Below are positions 42,346 to 54,642 of a DNA stretch of 64,000 bases, one piece after another. Source of the DNA: Cladophialophora immunda. Taxonomy: Eukaryota > Ascomycota > Eurotiomycetes > Chaetothyriales > Herpotrichiellaceae. The stretch spans positions 1,488,001 to 1,552,000 of the forward strand of contig NW_015622547.1 in NCBI RefSeq assembly GCF_000835495.1. Direction: 5' to 3'. The number at the start of each line of letters is the position of its first letter. The first letter of the stretch is position 1. The notes beneath the pieces are model-generated. The model was not told the DNA's origin and did no database searches. It was given only the letters and a program-made list of their open reading frames with translations. The position numbers and the translations under genes are program-made.

Positions 42346-44474
42346 ATGCAGCCCAATGTCAACGTTGAAAGGTCGTGGTTAGGGTGGTGCGACTTCGCCC
42401 GGCAGACAAACAGTAAGTCGAGGCTCTTCATAGATGTGCTGGAGACTTACACCCTCTCTCAGAGTGGCAATTCACAAGGTCGGCAGGGTGGAGCACAGCC
42501 CTGTCTCTGGTTTTGGGCTTGGTCCTTGGTGCCCTGTTGCCATACCTAAGTCATCTCTTGACTCGCATAGCCGAATGGTCTTCTGGTGTATTGTGGCCAT
42601 TTCTGCGTCAGACTCGCATCGTCAAATCGTGTATAGATGCGTTATGCTGTTGCAAGAGCCCTCGTGCAAGCAGGGGACCAGACGAACGTTCCCCTTTACT
42701 TGGCCATGGCGCGGAACAGAACAACTTTCAAGGTGTTAACGGACATCCCGTGCCACAACCACCGACACCTAGGGATGATAGTTCGCGGCCAATGGCTCCT
42801 GTCGGTGCGTCTCATAGTGATGCGGCCCTCGATGGCACAGTTGCAGAAAGAGAGAAGATATCACAGTCATGGACGTCGAATGTGTTGACAGTCACCATCA
42901 TCCTCGCTTCTATCGGCTGGTCCGTTTGGGGCTCGTTTGCAACTCAGCTGCCTACTGACAGCGTCGGCATTTTATCCTCAAAGTATTGTGGAGTGTGGAG
43001 CTTGAAGGCAGGCGCTGGCGAAGCCGCAAGAGCTGATGATGCATTGATTCGATCCCGGAAGGAAAGAAGAGCCGGCGACTACGCCCGTGCTTGTTACGGC
43101 AATCGCAGTGTGAACAGCCCGTCACAGTGCTCATTGTTTAGCAATCAAACCATCGGGTATCATTCGAAACGTATACCTTGTCCCTTTGTCAAAAAGTCCA
43201 TGTGTGCTGGGAACGGACTTGACGATGCCATACGCTTCTGGACCGATCCAGTCGATGCAAGCATTATCGGAGTCAACGTTGACCAAAGACCAAAGTTCAA
43301 GCATACAACCATCTGTGCACCCCTGAATATCGACCAAGGCTTCGTTCGAAAAGTCACGCCTGCCGATCCCCAAGACGACGACATCTACCAATATTACCTT
43401 GGCCCAGTGGACGGCGGACAGGCCAATTTCACGTTCCGAACAGTGGGCGATCCTTTTTATACCAGGATACCTGCCTACTCAGTCAGGTGAGTGTTCGCAT
43501 GAAGCGTGCGGTAGGACCAAGACTGACTTCACAGTACTTATGAGTCGACGCCATATGGGCCGGACTATGACTACTGGGATCCAAGTGCAGACTTGGATCT
43601 TGATCAGGCCGTTGTGACGCAGCGCGGCGACAGGTTCATGACCATCTTGTTTATATCGAGCTGTCATATCATCTACAGGGGCCATTCCGACGACCCCATT
43701 TTTCCAGCTACCCTCCCGCACCCGGAAAACTCGGGTCGCTATCGCAATGGAGATGTCCGAGCTCGTCCGCTGGTCTGCATTGACTGGAATGAGGTGTGCC
43801 TTCGAGACGACCTATGCCACACGGTCGAGGACGAATATCCTCCAAAGGAAAACCCGGGGTACACTGTCGCCTATGAGTTCACAAGATCAGCTCTGCGGGA
43901 GGCAACGGTGTACAGGTCAATCAAGGCCCGCCTTGGGAACGCTCTGATTGCGAACGAACGACTGGCAGACTATGAGTCGTTCCGATTGCCACGGGATCAA
44001 TGGGTGGAAGAGAGCGAAGCGCTGTTCCAAACTTCACTCGCACGGATCCAGTGGGACGCGTTCGACGTTGCTGTGGGCGCCGGACACGACGCCGAGTACT
44101 ACACTGACATCACCCCTCGCTGGGCGCGAAACGAGAAAATGTGCGGCATGTACAAAGTCCAGTTGCCGCAAGGGTATGCGAACATCAATTTCTGGCCGAA
44201 CTTCTGGATTTGCTTCAGCATTGCGCTGGTCGTCTTCTTGGGCTGTGAGTCTCCTTGGGGCGACTTCGATGATGACCTGAGGCCCCATTTCAAAGGGAGG
44301 CCGCTTTTTTTCGACCTCATTGGGATCGGAATATGTTGGCTCAAACGCAAGGTCGACGGAAAGCTGCAAAAACCACAACCCCCTACAGCAGCAGCAGCCG
44401 CCCCGCCATCTGCGCAAAGCCATCCGGGCCAACTCCAGATTGAGTGGCCCCAGCAGCATATGGCTCAGAGATGA
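42346..44474 (+). CDS. conserved fungal membrane protein of unknown function
   Basis: Exons 42346-42412, 42463-43486 and 43535-44474 give 676 aa. The first exon (22 codons) is supported by in-frame joining to a hydrophobic stretch WSTALSLVLGLVLGALLPYL. Another membrane segment (VLTVTIILASIGWSVWGSF) follows a low-complexity loop, and a third (FWPNFWICFSIALVVFLG) is near the C-terminus. Between the last two is a long, probably extracytosolic domain with several Cys and possible N-glycosylation sites (NRS, NQT, NFT). The tail is Ala/Pro/Gln-rich. I recognise no family. Such proteins are common in expanded, lineage-specific families of filamentous ascomycetes. Confidence 0.78.
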
Positions 44475-45075
44475 TGATTTTTTCAGTATGTTAGACGCGA
44501 CAGGCTGTCCCTCCCCGGCCCTAATCTGTGCTCGTTTTCACCATCTAGTCTGTTGTTGGAGGAAAGGCGAGGGGTGACTAGGCCTCTATCATATGGAGAA
44601 CCCCAGGACAGTTCGTCGCTGCGAGCATGTCATGTCTAGTACGTGTGAAGTTGTCATAACCGCCTGACTGGAGACGGCAGGATAGAAAGGAACTCGAAGA
44701 CATCGACCGCAAAAGCGAATAAGCATTGTGTCACGGATAGGGATAGGGCTTTGAGGCGAACGCGTACTACTTTGCATTTGCTAATCACCGCCACGCATCG
44801 TAATTTTAGCGATCCGTATATGTACCCACTCCCACTCCAGCTGAACGACCCCGTTGTGGCGCCCAGATCCATACAGCACCGTGCACATGCCAATATCCCT
44901 CATCTGACACCGGCTCCGCTTATACTTTCATACTAGATGAGGCAAGCCAGACATTAGCGAAACCATGCACCAAAAACGAGAAAAGAGAAAGGCCGTTCAA
45001 CACCAGCAAGCCGAGATGTGACATTGTCGTCGTTTCGTTTCCTCAAGGGCAGAGAGGGCGGAGAAGGGAGAAAAC
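44475..45075. other. intergenic, convergent 3' ends, no feature seen
   Basis: Lies between the membrane-protein gene and the ALDH gene, which converge. I see no gene and no repeated motif. Confidence 0.4.
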
Positions 45076-46625
45076 TTACTTGATGTTAATCTGCTTGGGC
45101 TCCAGGTACGCCTTGAGCCCTTCCTCGCCCAGCTCCCGGCCGCTGCCGGATTGCTTGACGCCGCCAAAGGGGGACTGGATCTCTGGGATGAAGGGGCTGT
45201 TGATCGAGACGCCGCCGGTTTCGAGCGCGGATGCGACGCGGAGGCCGCGGGTGAGGGAAGTGGTGTAGATGGCCGCTGTTGATGAAGCGTCAGTTTTATC
45301 GCTGGAAGTGTGACAACACTACGACCCGGGACGGGAAGAGAGCGAGAAACAGAACGTAAGGACTTACATGCCAACCCGTACGTCGACTCGTTTGCCAACG
45401 CAATGGCCTCCTCCTCCGTCTTGAACGTTTTGATGCTCATGACGGGTCCAAAGATCTCCTCGTCCCAGATGCGACTGCCCGACTTGGGATTCACAAAGAT
45501 CGTCGGCTCGATCAGGCACCCCTTCTGGCCTTTACGGGACCCGCCCGTGAGGAGCTGCGCGTCGCCCTTGCCGATGTCAATGTAGCTCATCACGCGGTCA
45601 TACTGGGCCTGGTCGACCACGGGACCATGCGTTGTCGCCGGCTCCAGCGGGTTGGCCCCCATGCCGGCGGAAACGGCCTCAAACTGCTGCTTGAGAGCGG
45701 CTTCAAACTTGGGCGCAATGTCCTCCTGGACGAGGACGCGGGATGCCGCAACGCAGATCTGCCCCGAGTTGATGAGGAAGCCCTGTCCCACGCCTCCGAC
45801 CGCAGCTTCGATGGGCGCGTCACTGAAAACAATGGCCGGCGACTTGCCTCCCAGTTCCAGGGTCACCCGCTTCATATTCGACTTGAGTGCGGCTTGTTGC
45901 ACCGCCTTGCCACCCCCGACCGAGCCGGTGAAGCTGATCTTGGAGATGTCCATGTGCGAGGCCAGCAGGGCGCCAGTGTTTCGCTCTCCCGTCACGAACT
46001 GAACAACCCCATCTGGAAAGCCTGCTTCTTTGTACAGAGGGGCGAGACCAAGGACACCCAATGGTGACTTTTCGGATGCCTTGAAGATGAACGAGCAACC
46101 AGCGGCTAGGGCCGGTGCTATCTTCCAGCCGACGTAGAGGAAAGTGGCGTTCCAGGATGCAATCCCCGCGCACACACCCACAGGCTCGTAGCGGACGATC
46201 TTATACATGCCGTTGTCCTCGGAGAATGTCTTGCCGGGGATCTTGTCTGCCCAGCCTGCATAGTAGCGATACACGGAAACCATGTGAGGGAGATCAAAGT
46301 GCTTGATCATGGAGAACGGGCGACCCGTAGGCAGAGACTCCAGCCGAGCGAGTTTGTCGACGTTTTGCTCCACCAGGTCCGCGAACTTGAGCATACACGC
46401 TGCACGTTGGGCGCCCGTGAAGCCCTTCCACGGTCCCTTCTTCACGGCCGCGACCGAGGCGGCGACTGCGGCGTCGATGTCCGCGCTGTTGGCGACATGG
46501 ACGTCCTCTGCAACGACGGTTTCATCCCAAGGGTTGGTGAGGGCCAGGCGGTCCGAGCCTGTCGACGGGATGAATGCGCCGTTGATGTAGAGTTTGCCGT
46601 TGTATTCGTCGGAAGAGAGAACCAT
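45076..46625 (-). CDS. aldehyde dehydrogenase
   Basis: Exons 46625-45368 and 45275-45076 (transcript order) give 485 aa, the same length as the cluster ALDH at 24419-26116. Catalytic Glu is in VTLELGGKSPAIV, catalytic Cys in NSGQICVAASR, and EEIFGPVMSIKTF is present. It ends in a typical YLEPKQINIK. The block NMKRVTLELGGKSP and other segments are shared with the cluster ALDH, so the two are paralogues of one ALDH group. Its single intron against four, and the lack of the TTCCG motif upstream, suggest a housekeeping or separately regulated copy. Confidence 0.92.
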
Positions 46626-48271
46626 TTTGGATGGAGGAGCTGTCCGAGGCTGTTATGTGTCAAGAAGATCTAGGAGGCCTGTGTCAGTGCTTTAAGAGCT
46701 CCTCGCTGGCAACTGGTCTACTTTATATCTTTCGCTACTAGGACCCTACGTCTACCGAGACAAGCAACACTCAGTGGCATGAACCAGACCATTGAAGGTC
46801 AAAACGGCTATTCCAGCCGTCAGCACTAGAACATTCACCAGCAAAACACTTTGACGATTCGTCCGCGGCGCTCCTCTTTCTCCATGGAGAACGTGGCTCC
46901 CGTGAATTGTCATCGATCAAAAAAAGAAGAGGGGTTTTCTCGGGGGCCATGCCCTCGATGTCCCTGGCCATACGCAGCCTGATAATGGAGGGGCTCCACC
47001 AGACCCGAGCTTAGCCGGGTGCAGCTAATACATACCTAGGGCTGGAGCGCTCTGAGCTGGCAGGGCATTTGCAAAACTGTAACACAATGGCCACTTTGGC
47101 TACAGGCTGGAGGTAGTAATTCCGCGATTGTCTGGTTTGGGAAGGGAACCCCCATTGCGTGTCTCAGTGGCCCTGCTCAAGGGCTGCAGGCGTCCCAGAT
47201 GTGGCTCAACATTCTCAACCCCATGCTGCCAGCTGACACCGGCGGTTCTTTCGCATCCAATCGATTGCATTACCGCGTCGGCATAAGATGAGCTCGCTGT
47301 CGTGTACCGGATCTGCGCAGACGTAACAATGTCATGCCGCTCAACGAGGAAATGCGAAACCCTTCTCAGGCCAGTGCGCTCTACGCACGGTTTTGTAATC
47401 ATTGTCAGCTTTGAGGCTTTGATTGGGTGGCGTCTACCGATGCCACGAAATGGGTGTGTCTAGGTCGATCATAAGCAATCCAAACGAGGAAATTCGTAGA
47501 CTCGGCCGCAAGATGCCACGGCGAGCGGGACGATGGTTATCCCGGAGACTGGATGGTGGAAAGGAGCGAAAGGAAACATTCAAGAGCCCACAATTTGCGA
47601 AGGGAGCCCTTTCAATTCTTCCTCCGCCAGCCTCTTGACATCCTGCCTTGGGTCTGGCCTTCGAATACTGTTTACCAACTCGAAGGCTCTGGGTTTGCAA
47701 CCATCGCGGTCTCACATTGTACAGTTGACCGTGCGACTGGCGCAGAGATGGCAACCCAATCCGAGCAACTTGATAAACGCAAATTGGACGTATGCATGCC
47801 CAGCTAGGCAACGGAATAGGTAGTTGGTTAGCGAGTTGGCCAGAGAACACGTCGTGTCCCACAATTCATTGGGGGCAGAAGCCGGGGGTGGCATGCAAGC
47901 AAGTAGCCAATCCCTCTCGGAGCGTGGCCCCTAGATTCTAATTGCATGTAACCGGCACGACGCCCACCACTACATTGCGCCCTGCCAAGTTCGCGCCCTC
48001 ATGTCCATGCACCCGTTTCCCAGCCTCAGCCTTTGGATCCTATTTACAAATGTTGAGTGCTCCGCATGAGTTTCCGACCAGATTCATTGCGCGTTACCCT
48101 TGAGATGCTGAAATCAGGCGAGTTGCAAATAACATGTTGGCAACAGATGGGCAAAGGAAAACTGCGTGTGTTGGTTGGCTTCAACCACTGCACGGCCCTT
48201 GACGTCGGCCACCTCATCACGAAAGACTGCATGCTTGCCGCTCGCGCCATCGACTTTCATAGGCTGAACAG
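46626..48271. other. long intergenic region without recognised gene
   Basis: About 1.6 kb. Only short open frames without family features occur. A single AATTCCG at 47119-47125 is the only copy of the cluster motif noticed here and is expected by chance. Confidence 0.4.
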
Positions 48272-51200
48272 ATGGTGCCCAAGGTCGCAGCTGCATTTGT
48301 GGCAGGGGCCAGCCTCCAGCTTCCCCTGCAACCTGAAGGACTTATATTCGACGCCCTCAGCCTGATGGATTTCCGGAACCGACCTCTGTTCTTCATCTTC
48401 TCCGACCATTCAGTACGTGAGCAATGGCAGAATTGATTGACAACAGCGAAACTCCTGAGGACCAAATAGGTGTGATCCCGATTTACAGGCCGGCGGGGCG
48501 AGCTCGAGGCCGGTGAGTACAACGTTCAATATCATTGATCCATATCTGATCAGAAACATAGCATTTTTGCCTTTCACGGGTTTACTGGCTCGTGGAAAGA
48601 AACCTGGACTCGAGACGGGGTCTTCTGGCTGCAAGACCTGCTCCCCAAAAAGTTCCCTCACTGCGAGATATGCAGCATTGGTTGGGAAGGCAAGGATTTT
48701 GATCCGTCCAACGTCGATGAAAGGGATGACTCGAACCGCACCTCGCTCGGTGAGCTGGCGAAATCCATAGCGCACACCATCAGGTCCTATATGCGCGACA
48801 CGCCTTTGGATAGGCGGAGCCCAATTGTGTACATCGTCCACAGCCTGGGGATTTTCGAAGAGGTATGTCTTAAGTTACCCATCTTTGGAGTGCTTCAAGG
48901 CTGCTTATCCTTTCCAGGCCATTAATTTGCTGTATAAGCCGTCCTACCTTGAAATCAACACTTGCACTCCCGAGCTTGACCAGTTGAAAGGCATAATTTT
49001 TCTCGGTTTGTTCTCTAACAATCCGTACCGCGCTATATATGAACCTGGCACTTACTCTGGCATCAGCCACACCGCATCGCTTTAACCGTCCCGCTAAACA
49101 TTACTCTCGAGTCTTCCTCGACAATAGCCAGCTCCAGGACCACATAGCAAACCGAAAGTCTGCTCGCACGTTAGATTCATTCAGAACCATTGTCGAGGCC
49201 CAAAAAACAAAGCTATTCTCAATCGTTGAGCAATTCCCACTTGACAAGGGCGGTGATATACTTTTCACAGAATCAGAGATCACCGTCAACTCGCCAAAAT
49301 TCGAAACCGTTCAGAAAATGCCAAAAAATCACATCGAGATAGCGACATTTGGATCTGATACGGAGCAATCTTTCCTCGATCTGTGCACGTGGTTGAGAAC
49401 CATCTTCGGAGACTTGATTGATCAGGACACTACTTGGGACATGCAGTTCATTCCTCTCACAGCTCGCCAGCCAGGATGCTATGATTCCATTCCTTTCGAG
49501 GGAAATTCAGACAACTATTCCCAACGGTGGATCAACACGATTAAACGATCTGGGGTCCATTACCGTGATAAATGGTTTCATTTTCCGACAAACCACGAAT
49601 CAGAAGTGACGGTCAGTCAAATGGCAAGCATTGTCAATCTACTTACGCTAATAGTACCTGGGCGCTTTTTAGGGTGCGGGAGCAATAGCTTTAGGGCTGC
49701 CTCTAGGTCTCGGTGACGTCCCGCGAGCGCGGAAGGATCTTCCGCATGCGCGTTACGTCCTACCAAGCACATGCGTCTCAATGGAGTCGTGGGGGGCAGA
49801 TGCAGATACGATTTTCTTCCGGCTCGTTGTCAGTATCTTCTCAAGCTTCACTCGAGCTCAAGTAACACTTTTTTTAGCTTCCATATCTTCACTGGGATAC
49901 AATGGCTGGGGCGAGCAGGTATAAGAAGTGGCTGAAATGGAAACAGAACCCGAACAGCTTGGACTCAAATCCATTCCCAGTATTCGCTTCTCTGCCGGAG
50001 CCCTTCAAATCTTACCACCCGCGCCGAACCTTGGATCAATTCTACTATTCACGCCTCGAACACACTGATGAGCGGGACAATGATCAGGTGGTTTCGAAAC
50101 AGACCAAAGCCTCTCCCACAGGAGCAAAAATGATAATGGTGGATCAGCTCTGGCTTGGTTTATGGGTTTCCGCGCAGCACCCAGCTCTGCGGTCGCCTGC
50201 GCAGTTGAATTTTCGGAAGGACAGAGCCATTATTTTGACTTCATTTCCTGACACGGCCTATGCGAGAGACGATGATCCACCTCGCGAGAAGTATTGCGCT
50301 GTTGACATTCGGCAGCAGGTTTTCAAAGCAATAGAGGACGGAGCAATACGCGGGCCGACGTCGGACGAGGTTCCGGCTGCAGATTGTGCAGTCGAAGTCC
50401 TGCGGACTGCACTCCTGGGCATGCTTTCTTATCGGAAAGACTGGTCATTAGATTTCATGGAACTATTCCGTGAAGCTCTCGGCCAAATCACAGAGCAGCA
50501 CAGCAAAAATTTCCGTCAATATACTACTTCCATCGGCAGCCGGGGGAAATGCAGCGAGCAGGAGGAGATAAAATTCAAGGTGATGGTTCAGACAGGCAAG
50601 ATGGAGGAAATTCGTCTTAGTCTTGAGGTCGCCGACATCATCGATGAGCTGAACATGCTCAGGAAGTTGTTTGTAGAACAGATTGAAGTTCTCCAACGAG
50701 CCAGCATACAAGTTGACGAAGTGAGAGCCGGACCGGGAATTGAGCACGCTCCGTGGCTCGAATCATTCGGCAAGACACTACGAGAGCTGTTAGGTAAGGT
50801 CGAAGACTATTTATTTCGGGCTAAAAGCATGATTGAAGACGGCGAACGGGCGCAGAAAGACATCTTGGTATTCCTGGACATCCAGCAAAGAGAGGAGAAC
50901 ATCCAAGAAACAAGGAGCCTGAATCAACAAGCCCTGTTTGCCGCCAAACAGGCAATATCTGCTCAGGAACAAGCCGACGCGACCGATGCTCAGAATCAAA
51001 TCCTGTTCATATTCACCATCGTCACCATCGTCTTCACGCCACTTTCGTTCCTCGCCTCCTACTTCGCCCTGGCCGACAAGCACAACGGGACCATATTCGG
51101 TGCGTCAGCGGGCGTTTGGGTTGGCCTAGGCTTGACGGGCTTGCTGTACTTCTTTTGGTCAAGGCGCGGCGCGAAGAAGAGTAGGATCGAGGAACTCGCC

Positions 51201-51341
51201 GGATTGAAGATGGGCGGATATCTGCCAGATCGATTGCTGGATTCGAATCGGAAATTATCTGAAGAGGTGGACAAAAAGGTAGAGGAATTGGTAAGGAAGG
51301 CGGAAGAGGAGGAGGGGGAGAGGAGGAAGAAGATCGTGTGA
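48272..51341 (+). CDS. lipase-like alpha/beta hydrolase fused to CorA-like membrane domain
   Basis: Seven exons (48272-48412, 48460-48512, 48562-48862, 48918-49005, 49067-49611, 49673-49828, 49878-51341) give 915 aa. Residues from about 70 onward form a SERAC1/DUF676-type hydrolase: IFAFHGFTGSWKETW, FWLQDLLPK, VYIVHSLGI (nucleophile elbow, first Gly replaced by Val) and IIFLATPHR. The next part joins through FFRLV and LPYLHWDT to RRTLDQFYYSRL and MIMVDQLWLGLWV, typical of fungal CorA-like proteins. Two C-terminal membrane segments follow (IVFTPLSFLASYFAL and VGLGLTGLLYFFW); the GMN loop of true CorA transporters is missing. Proteins of this type in fungi often resemble immune-like or heterokaryon-incompatibility receptors. 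The start could lie further upstream. Confidence 0.78.
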
Positions 51342-52188
51342 TAAGCGAGGAGAGCAACTATCCAGTTTCTCAGTCTTTTATCTCCTGAAACCCCAATCCG
51401 TGGCGACGTGAACTGTCTTAGCCACACTCCAATAATCTAATGTTCCAATCTCAAAGCGTTTGCTCATAGCAGCCGTAGAAGCTGATCAGATGCTCTAGTC
51501 GCTCATAAATCATGTCGAAAGTCTGCCATCAAATCAGGACCACTCTCGACAGCATCAATGGTTCGCCGAATAAAGCTCCCCTCAATCTCCCTTGAGTGTG
51601 CTCTAATACCTTTCTCCAACCTCTGCTTCAATATGCACGCTGATCGGAACATCACTGTTTTCCTTGAGCTCCTCTACGATCGAGACTCTGCTTCGCACCG
51701 CTTCCAGCTCTGTCCCCATCACCTACAGCTTTAAGACAGTCCCAGCAATATACCCCCAAGCCGCTTTACGATCCTCTCCCATCTACTCAAGATCAAGACT
51801 CTGAATGTCGAGATTCTAGTCAACCGTCGACACAGGATCCCTGTCTAGTGCAAGCGCAAGGATCCATCTTCGAAGGGAGGCAGGGGAGCCTGCGCAAGAG
51901 AGGTGAGTCGGAGCTGAGTAGTGTTTAAAGCGGCATAGGCTAGGTGGGTGTCCTTGTAATACGGACACTACGGAGTACCTTGTATCTTCAGCCGCCAAGC
52001 CTGGCGGAATCTCCAATATAGCTTATCGATAAGGACCACGTGAGAAGTCGTGAATGGAGGGCCTGCGCCGGCCGCTGCTCCTTCGTCTGTACCATGTACA
52101 CAGTACAGTCTCTGCATGCTTTCGCTTTCCTATCAGGTAGTTGAGTAGTAGTGTCGTTCGCTTCACAGAGCGATTGGTCCCCACAAAG
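51342..52188. other. intergenic region, no feature seen
   Basis: Upstream of the COP9 subunit gene, with one CCACGTGAG element near 52033. I recognise no gene. Confidence 0.35.
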
Positions 52189-53535
52189 ATGGTCTCGACC
52201 GCCCTCACTGCCGCTCTGCAGTCGATTGCGGCAAGTCCTGCTACCTCCAGACACCAAAAGTACAATGACCTTCTCACCCAACTGACGAGCGCACCATCCG
52301 CATCGCCTGAAGAATACGGTGCGGACTTGAATGCCTACTTCGACGCACTGCTCTCTTCTTCCCTCGGAATCATCTCGATTCGCCCTCTCGTGGCCACGCT
52401 CATCGACCGACTCGCGTCTGCGCCGCCCGAGGTCAAGATCAAGGTTGGGTCACACGTCACCGAAGCCTTACAGCTCCAGTTGGCTTCCTATGAAGAGCAG
52501 GATGCAAGAGTCAGAGAGATACTCGCAGACGGATATGAAGCAGAAGAGGAGTACACCGCGGCTGCAAAAGCACTCCAAGGTGTTCACCTCGACACTACCC
52601 AGCGTCAGGTCTCTGACCGAGCCAAGGTCGAGATATGGATCCGCATTGTACGGTATTATCTAGAAGATGATGACACTGTGGCAGCGGAAACGGCCTTGAA
52701 CAAGATCAAGAACTCGGCCGCTGCTGCTCAAGTTTTGAAGGATGCCCCGGACCTGAGACTGCACTACCAGTTGTCCCAGGCCCGGATCTTGGATTCTCGC
52801 CGAGATTTCCTCAATGCCTCCGCCGAGTATCTCAATGTGTCTTTCAACACCATGATCGACGACGAAGAAAAACGACGAGCTCTGTCCGCAGCAATCAAAA
52901 CAGCCATTCTGGCCCCCGCCGGACCCCAGAGAAGTCGGACTCTTGCCAAGTTGTACAAGGATGAGAGATCGGGAGAAACAGGGGAGTACGGCATACTCGA
53001 GAACATGTATTTGGATCGGTTGTTGTCGGCGACTGAAGTGGAGGCATTCGCGGCAACACTATCACCTCACCAGCTCGCCAAAACGGCCGACGGGAGCACG
53101 GTTTTGAGCAAGGCTGTCATTGAGCACAATCTCCTTGCTACCAGCCGGCTCTACAACAATATCACAACGGGAGCGCTTGCGCAGTTGCTTGGTCTCAAGG
53201 ATGGCAAGGAAGACACTGCCGCTGAAAAAGCCGAAGATTACGCCGCCAAAATGATGGAGCAGGGTAGGCTGAGGGGCGAAATCGATCAGATAGCTGGCAT
53301 CATCCATTTCGAGACTGTTCCTGGTGTTGCGCTGAGAGGACCGCTGCGTGATCTTCGAGAATGGGATCAGGGAGTGCAAGGTCTGGTTGAAGATGTGGAG
53401 CGATGCGCCGCAGGAATTAGTGAGAGCTTCCCGGTAAGCAGACTCGGAACACGTTTAACAGATGATTCACTTGCCGAAAACAGCAGGCTGACTGATATGA
53501 TGCAGGAGCTCGCGGCAGAACGCATGGTGCACTGA
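52189..53535 (+). CDS. csnD: COP9 signalosome complex subunit 4
   Basis: PCI-domain subunit of the COP9 signalosome, which removes Nedd8 from cullin ubiquitin ligases and controls fungal development and secondary metabolism. Exons 52189-53433 and 53506-53535 give 424 aa from ATG 52189. The N-terminal helical repeats include KYNDLLTQL and VKIKVGSHVTEALQLQLASYEEQ. The PCI/winged-helix part is recognised by ENMYLDRLLSATEVEAFAATLSPHQ and VIEHNLLATSRLYNNI, followed by QIAGIIHFE. The 72-bp intron is a multiple of three without a stop, so an unspliced transcript would add 24 residues. It is a conserved single-copy gene marking ordinary chromosome. Confidence 0.9.
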   Translation: MVSTALTAALQSIAASPATSRHQKYNDLLTQLTSAPSASPEEYGADLNAYFDALLSSSLGIISIRPLVATLIDRLASAPPEVKIKVGSHVTEALQLQLASYEEQDARVREILADGYEAEEEYTAAAKALQGVHLDTTQRQVSDRAKVEIWIRIVRYYLEDDDTVAAETALNKIKNSAAAAQVLKDAPDLRLHYQLSQARILDSRRDFLNASAEYLNVSFNTMIDDEEKRRALSAAIKTAILAPAGPQRSRTLAKLYKDERSGETGEYGILENMYLDRLLSATEVEAFAATLSPHQLAKTADGSTVLSKAVIEHNLLATSRLYNNITTGALAQLLGLKDGKEDTAAEKAEDYAAKMMEQGRLRGEIDQIAGIIHFETVPGVALRGPLRDLREWDQGVQGLVEDVERCAAGISESFPVSRLGTRLTDDSLAENSRLTDMMQELAAERMVH

Positions 53536-54642
53536 TAATTCCCATCTGACACCTTACGCCCACTGTTCTAAGTCAGGCACACGACACTTTGAACGCACAT
53601 GCCGTAACAATGTCTCTCGCAAGGCTCTACAGTACAATAATAAGCCGGACATTGTTGGCTATCGGCTGAGGCCGGCTTGATGGGATTCGCGGCTCCGACG
53701 GGTTTGCTGGTGCCGAGGAGATCGAGACGCTTGACAGAGTCCATCAACAAAAGTCGAAGGATACGAAACACGGTATGCACATGATGGCGATCGAGGCATG
53801 AGCGGGAGAACCCTCTGGACGAACATGACGCCACGAGCTCGCCCCATGGCCGCATCACCCGTGGGATCTCCATCCGAAATATCGGGGCAAAGATGAAGTT
53901 GAACAGAGGCAGCCATTCGTGGAGTGGATGGACGGGGTGTTAGCCATCGGATGAGGACTTTTGCAGGGAACCGCAGGGTCGGCCAGAAGAACGAATCGCA
54001 GTAATGAATTGTTGCAGTAATTCTCCTAAACGGGCCCTGGAAGGGTGTGCGCTGCCATTGCCGTCCTGCGCTCCTCGAAGAGTCCGAGGCGCCCAAGATT
54101 CGGGAAGCCAACAAGAGTGGGGGGTTACCTGCCCTCCGCGGTAAGGTGGAAGAATGGCGGGGTACAGGCTGCTAGGCTGCTGGGGGGGCTTGCTGGGCAC
54201 TGCTGGGCGGCGCTGGGGACCTGCTGAGTGCCTGCTAAGCACTATGAGACCTTACTTAAGATGAGCCACGCGGCGTGAGCCAATCAGCTGCGTGCAAATC
54301 ACAGCTCTCACTTCCCGACTTCAACTTCCGTCCTCTACAACTTTGACCCGTCTGCCATCGCCGCTATCCAGACTGGTCGCCGACTCGCTACTTTGTGTGG
54401 GCACCAATACCCTCCCTTGACCTGACTGATCCTGCTTGCAGTATGCATCTCGCCCTCGCTCTCGGTCTCTGCCTCTAGACTCTTCGATCTCGCAACGTCA
54501 CAACCCTAGGTTATATAACCTTGAGCTCTCTCCGCTGCTGGCTACCAGACCAACATCAGTCACCCTCCCGTATTGTTTGAACTGGTATTCTCTCTCAGAC
54601 CCCATTTGGCACTGTTAAAAACACTCGGACAGACTCGTCAGA
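53536..54642. other. intergenic region upstream of CYP53 with GCTG-rich tract
   Basis: Positions about 54168-54240 are low-complexity and rich in GCTG and GGG units. Minus-strand open frames at 53568-54114 have no family features. I recognise no gene. Confidence 0.4.

Noticed and set aside
49902..51341. CorA-like part as a separate gene starting at ATG 49902
   Set aside because: Exons upstream splice in frame into it and complete conserved family sequence (LPYLHWDT), so it is better read as the end of the gene at 48272.
53568..54114. Minus-strand frames between csnD and CYP53
   Set aside because: No family features and low-complexity surroundings; not supported as a gene.
54168..54240. GCTG-rich tract as a regulatory repeat
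   Set aside because: Irregular low-complexity DNA without a constant unit; no evidence for function.
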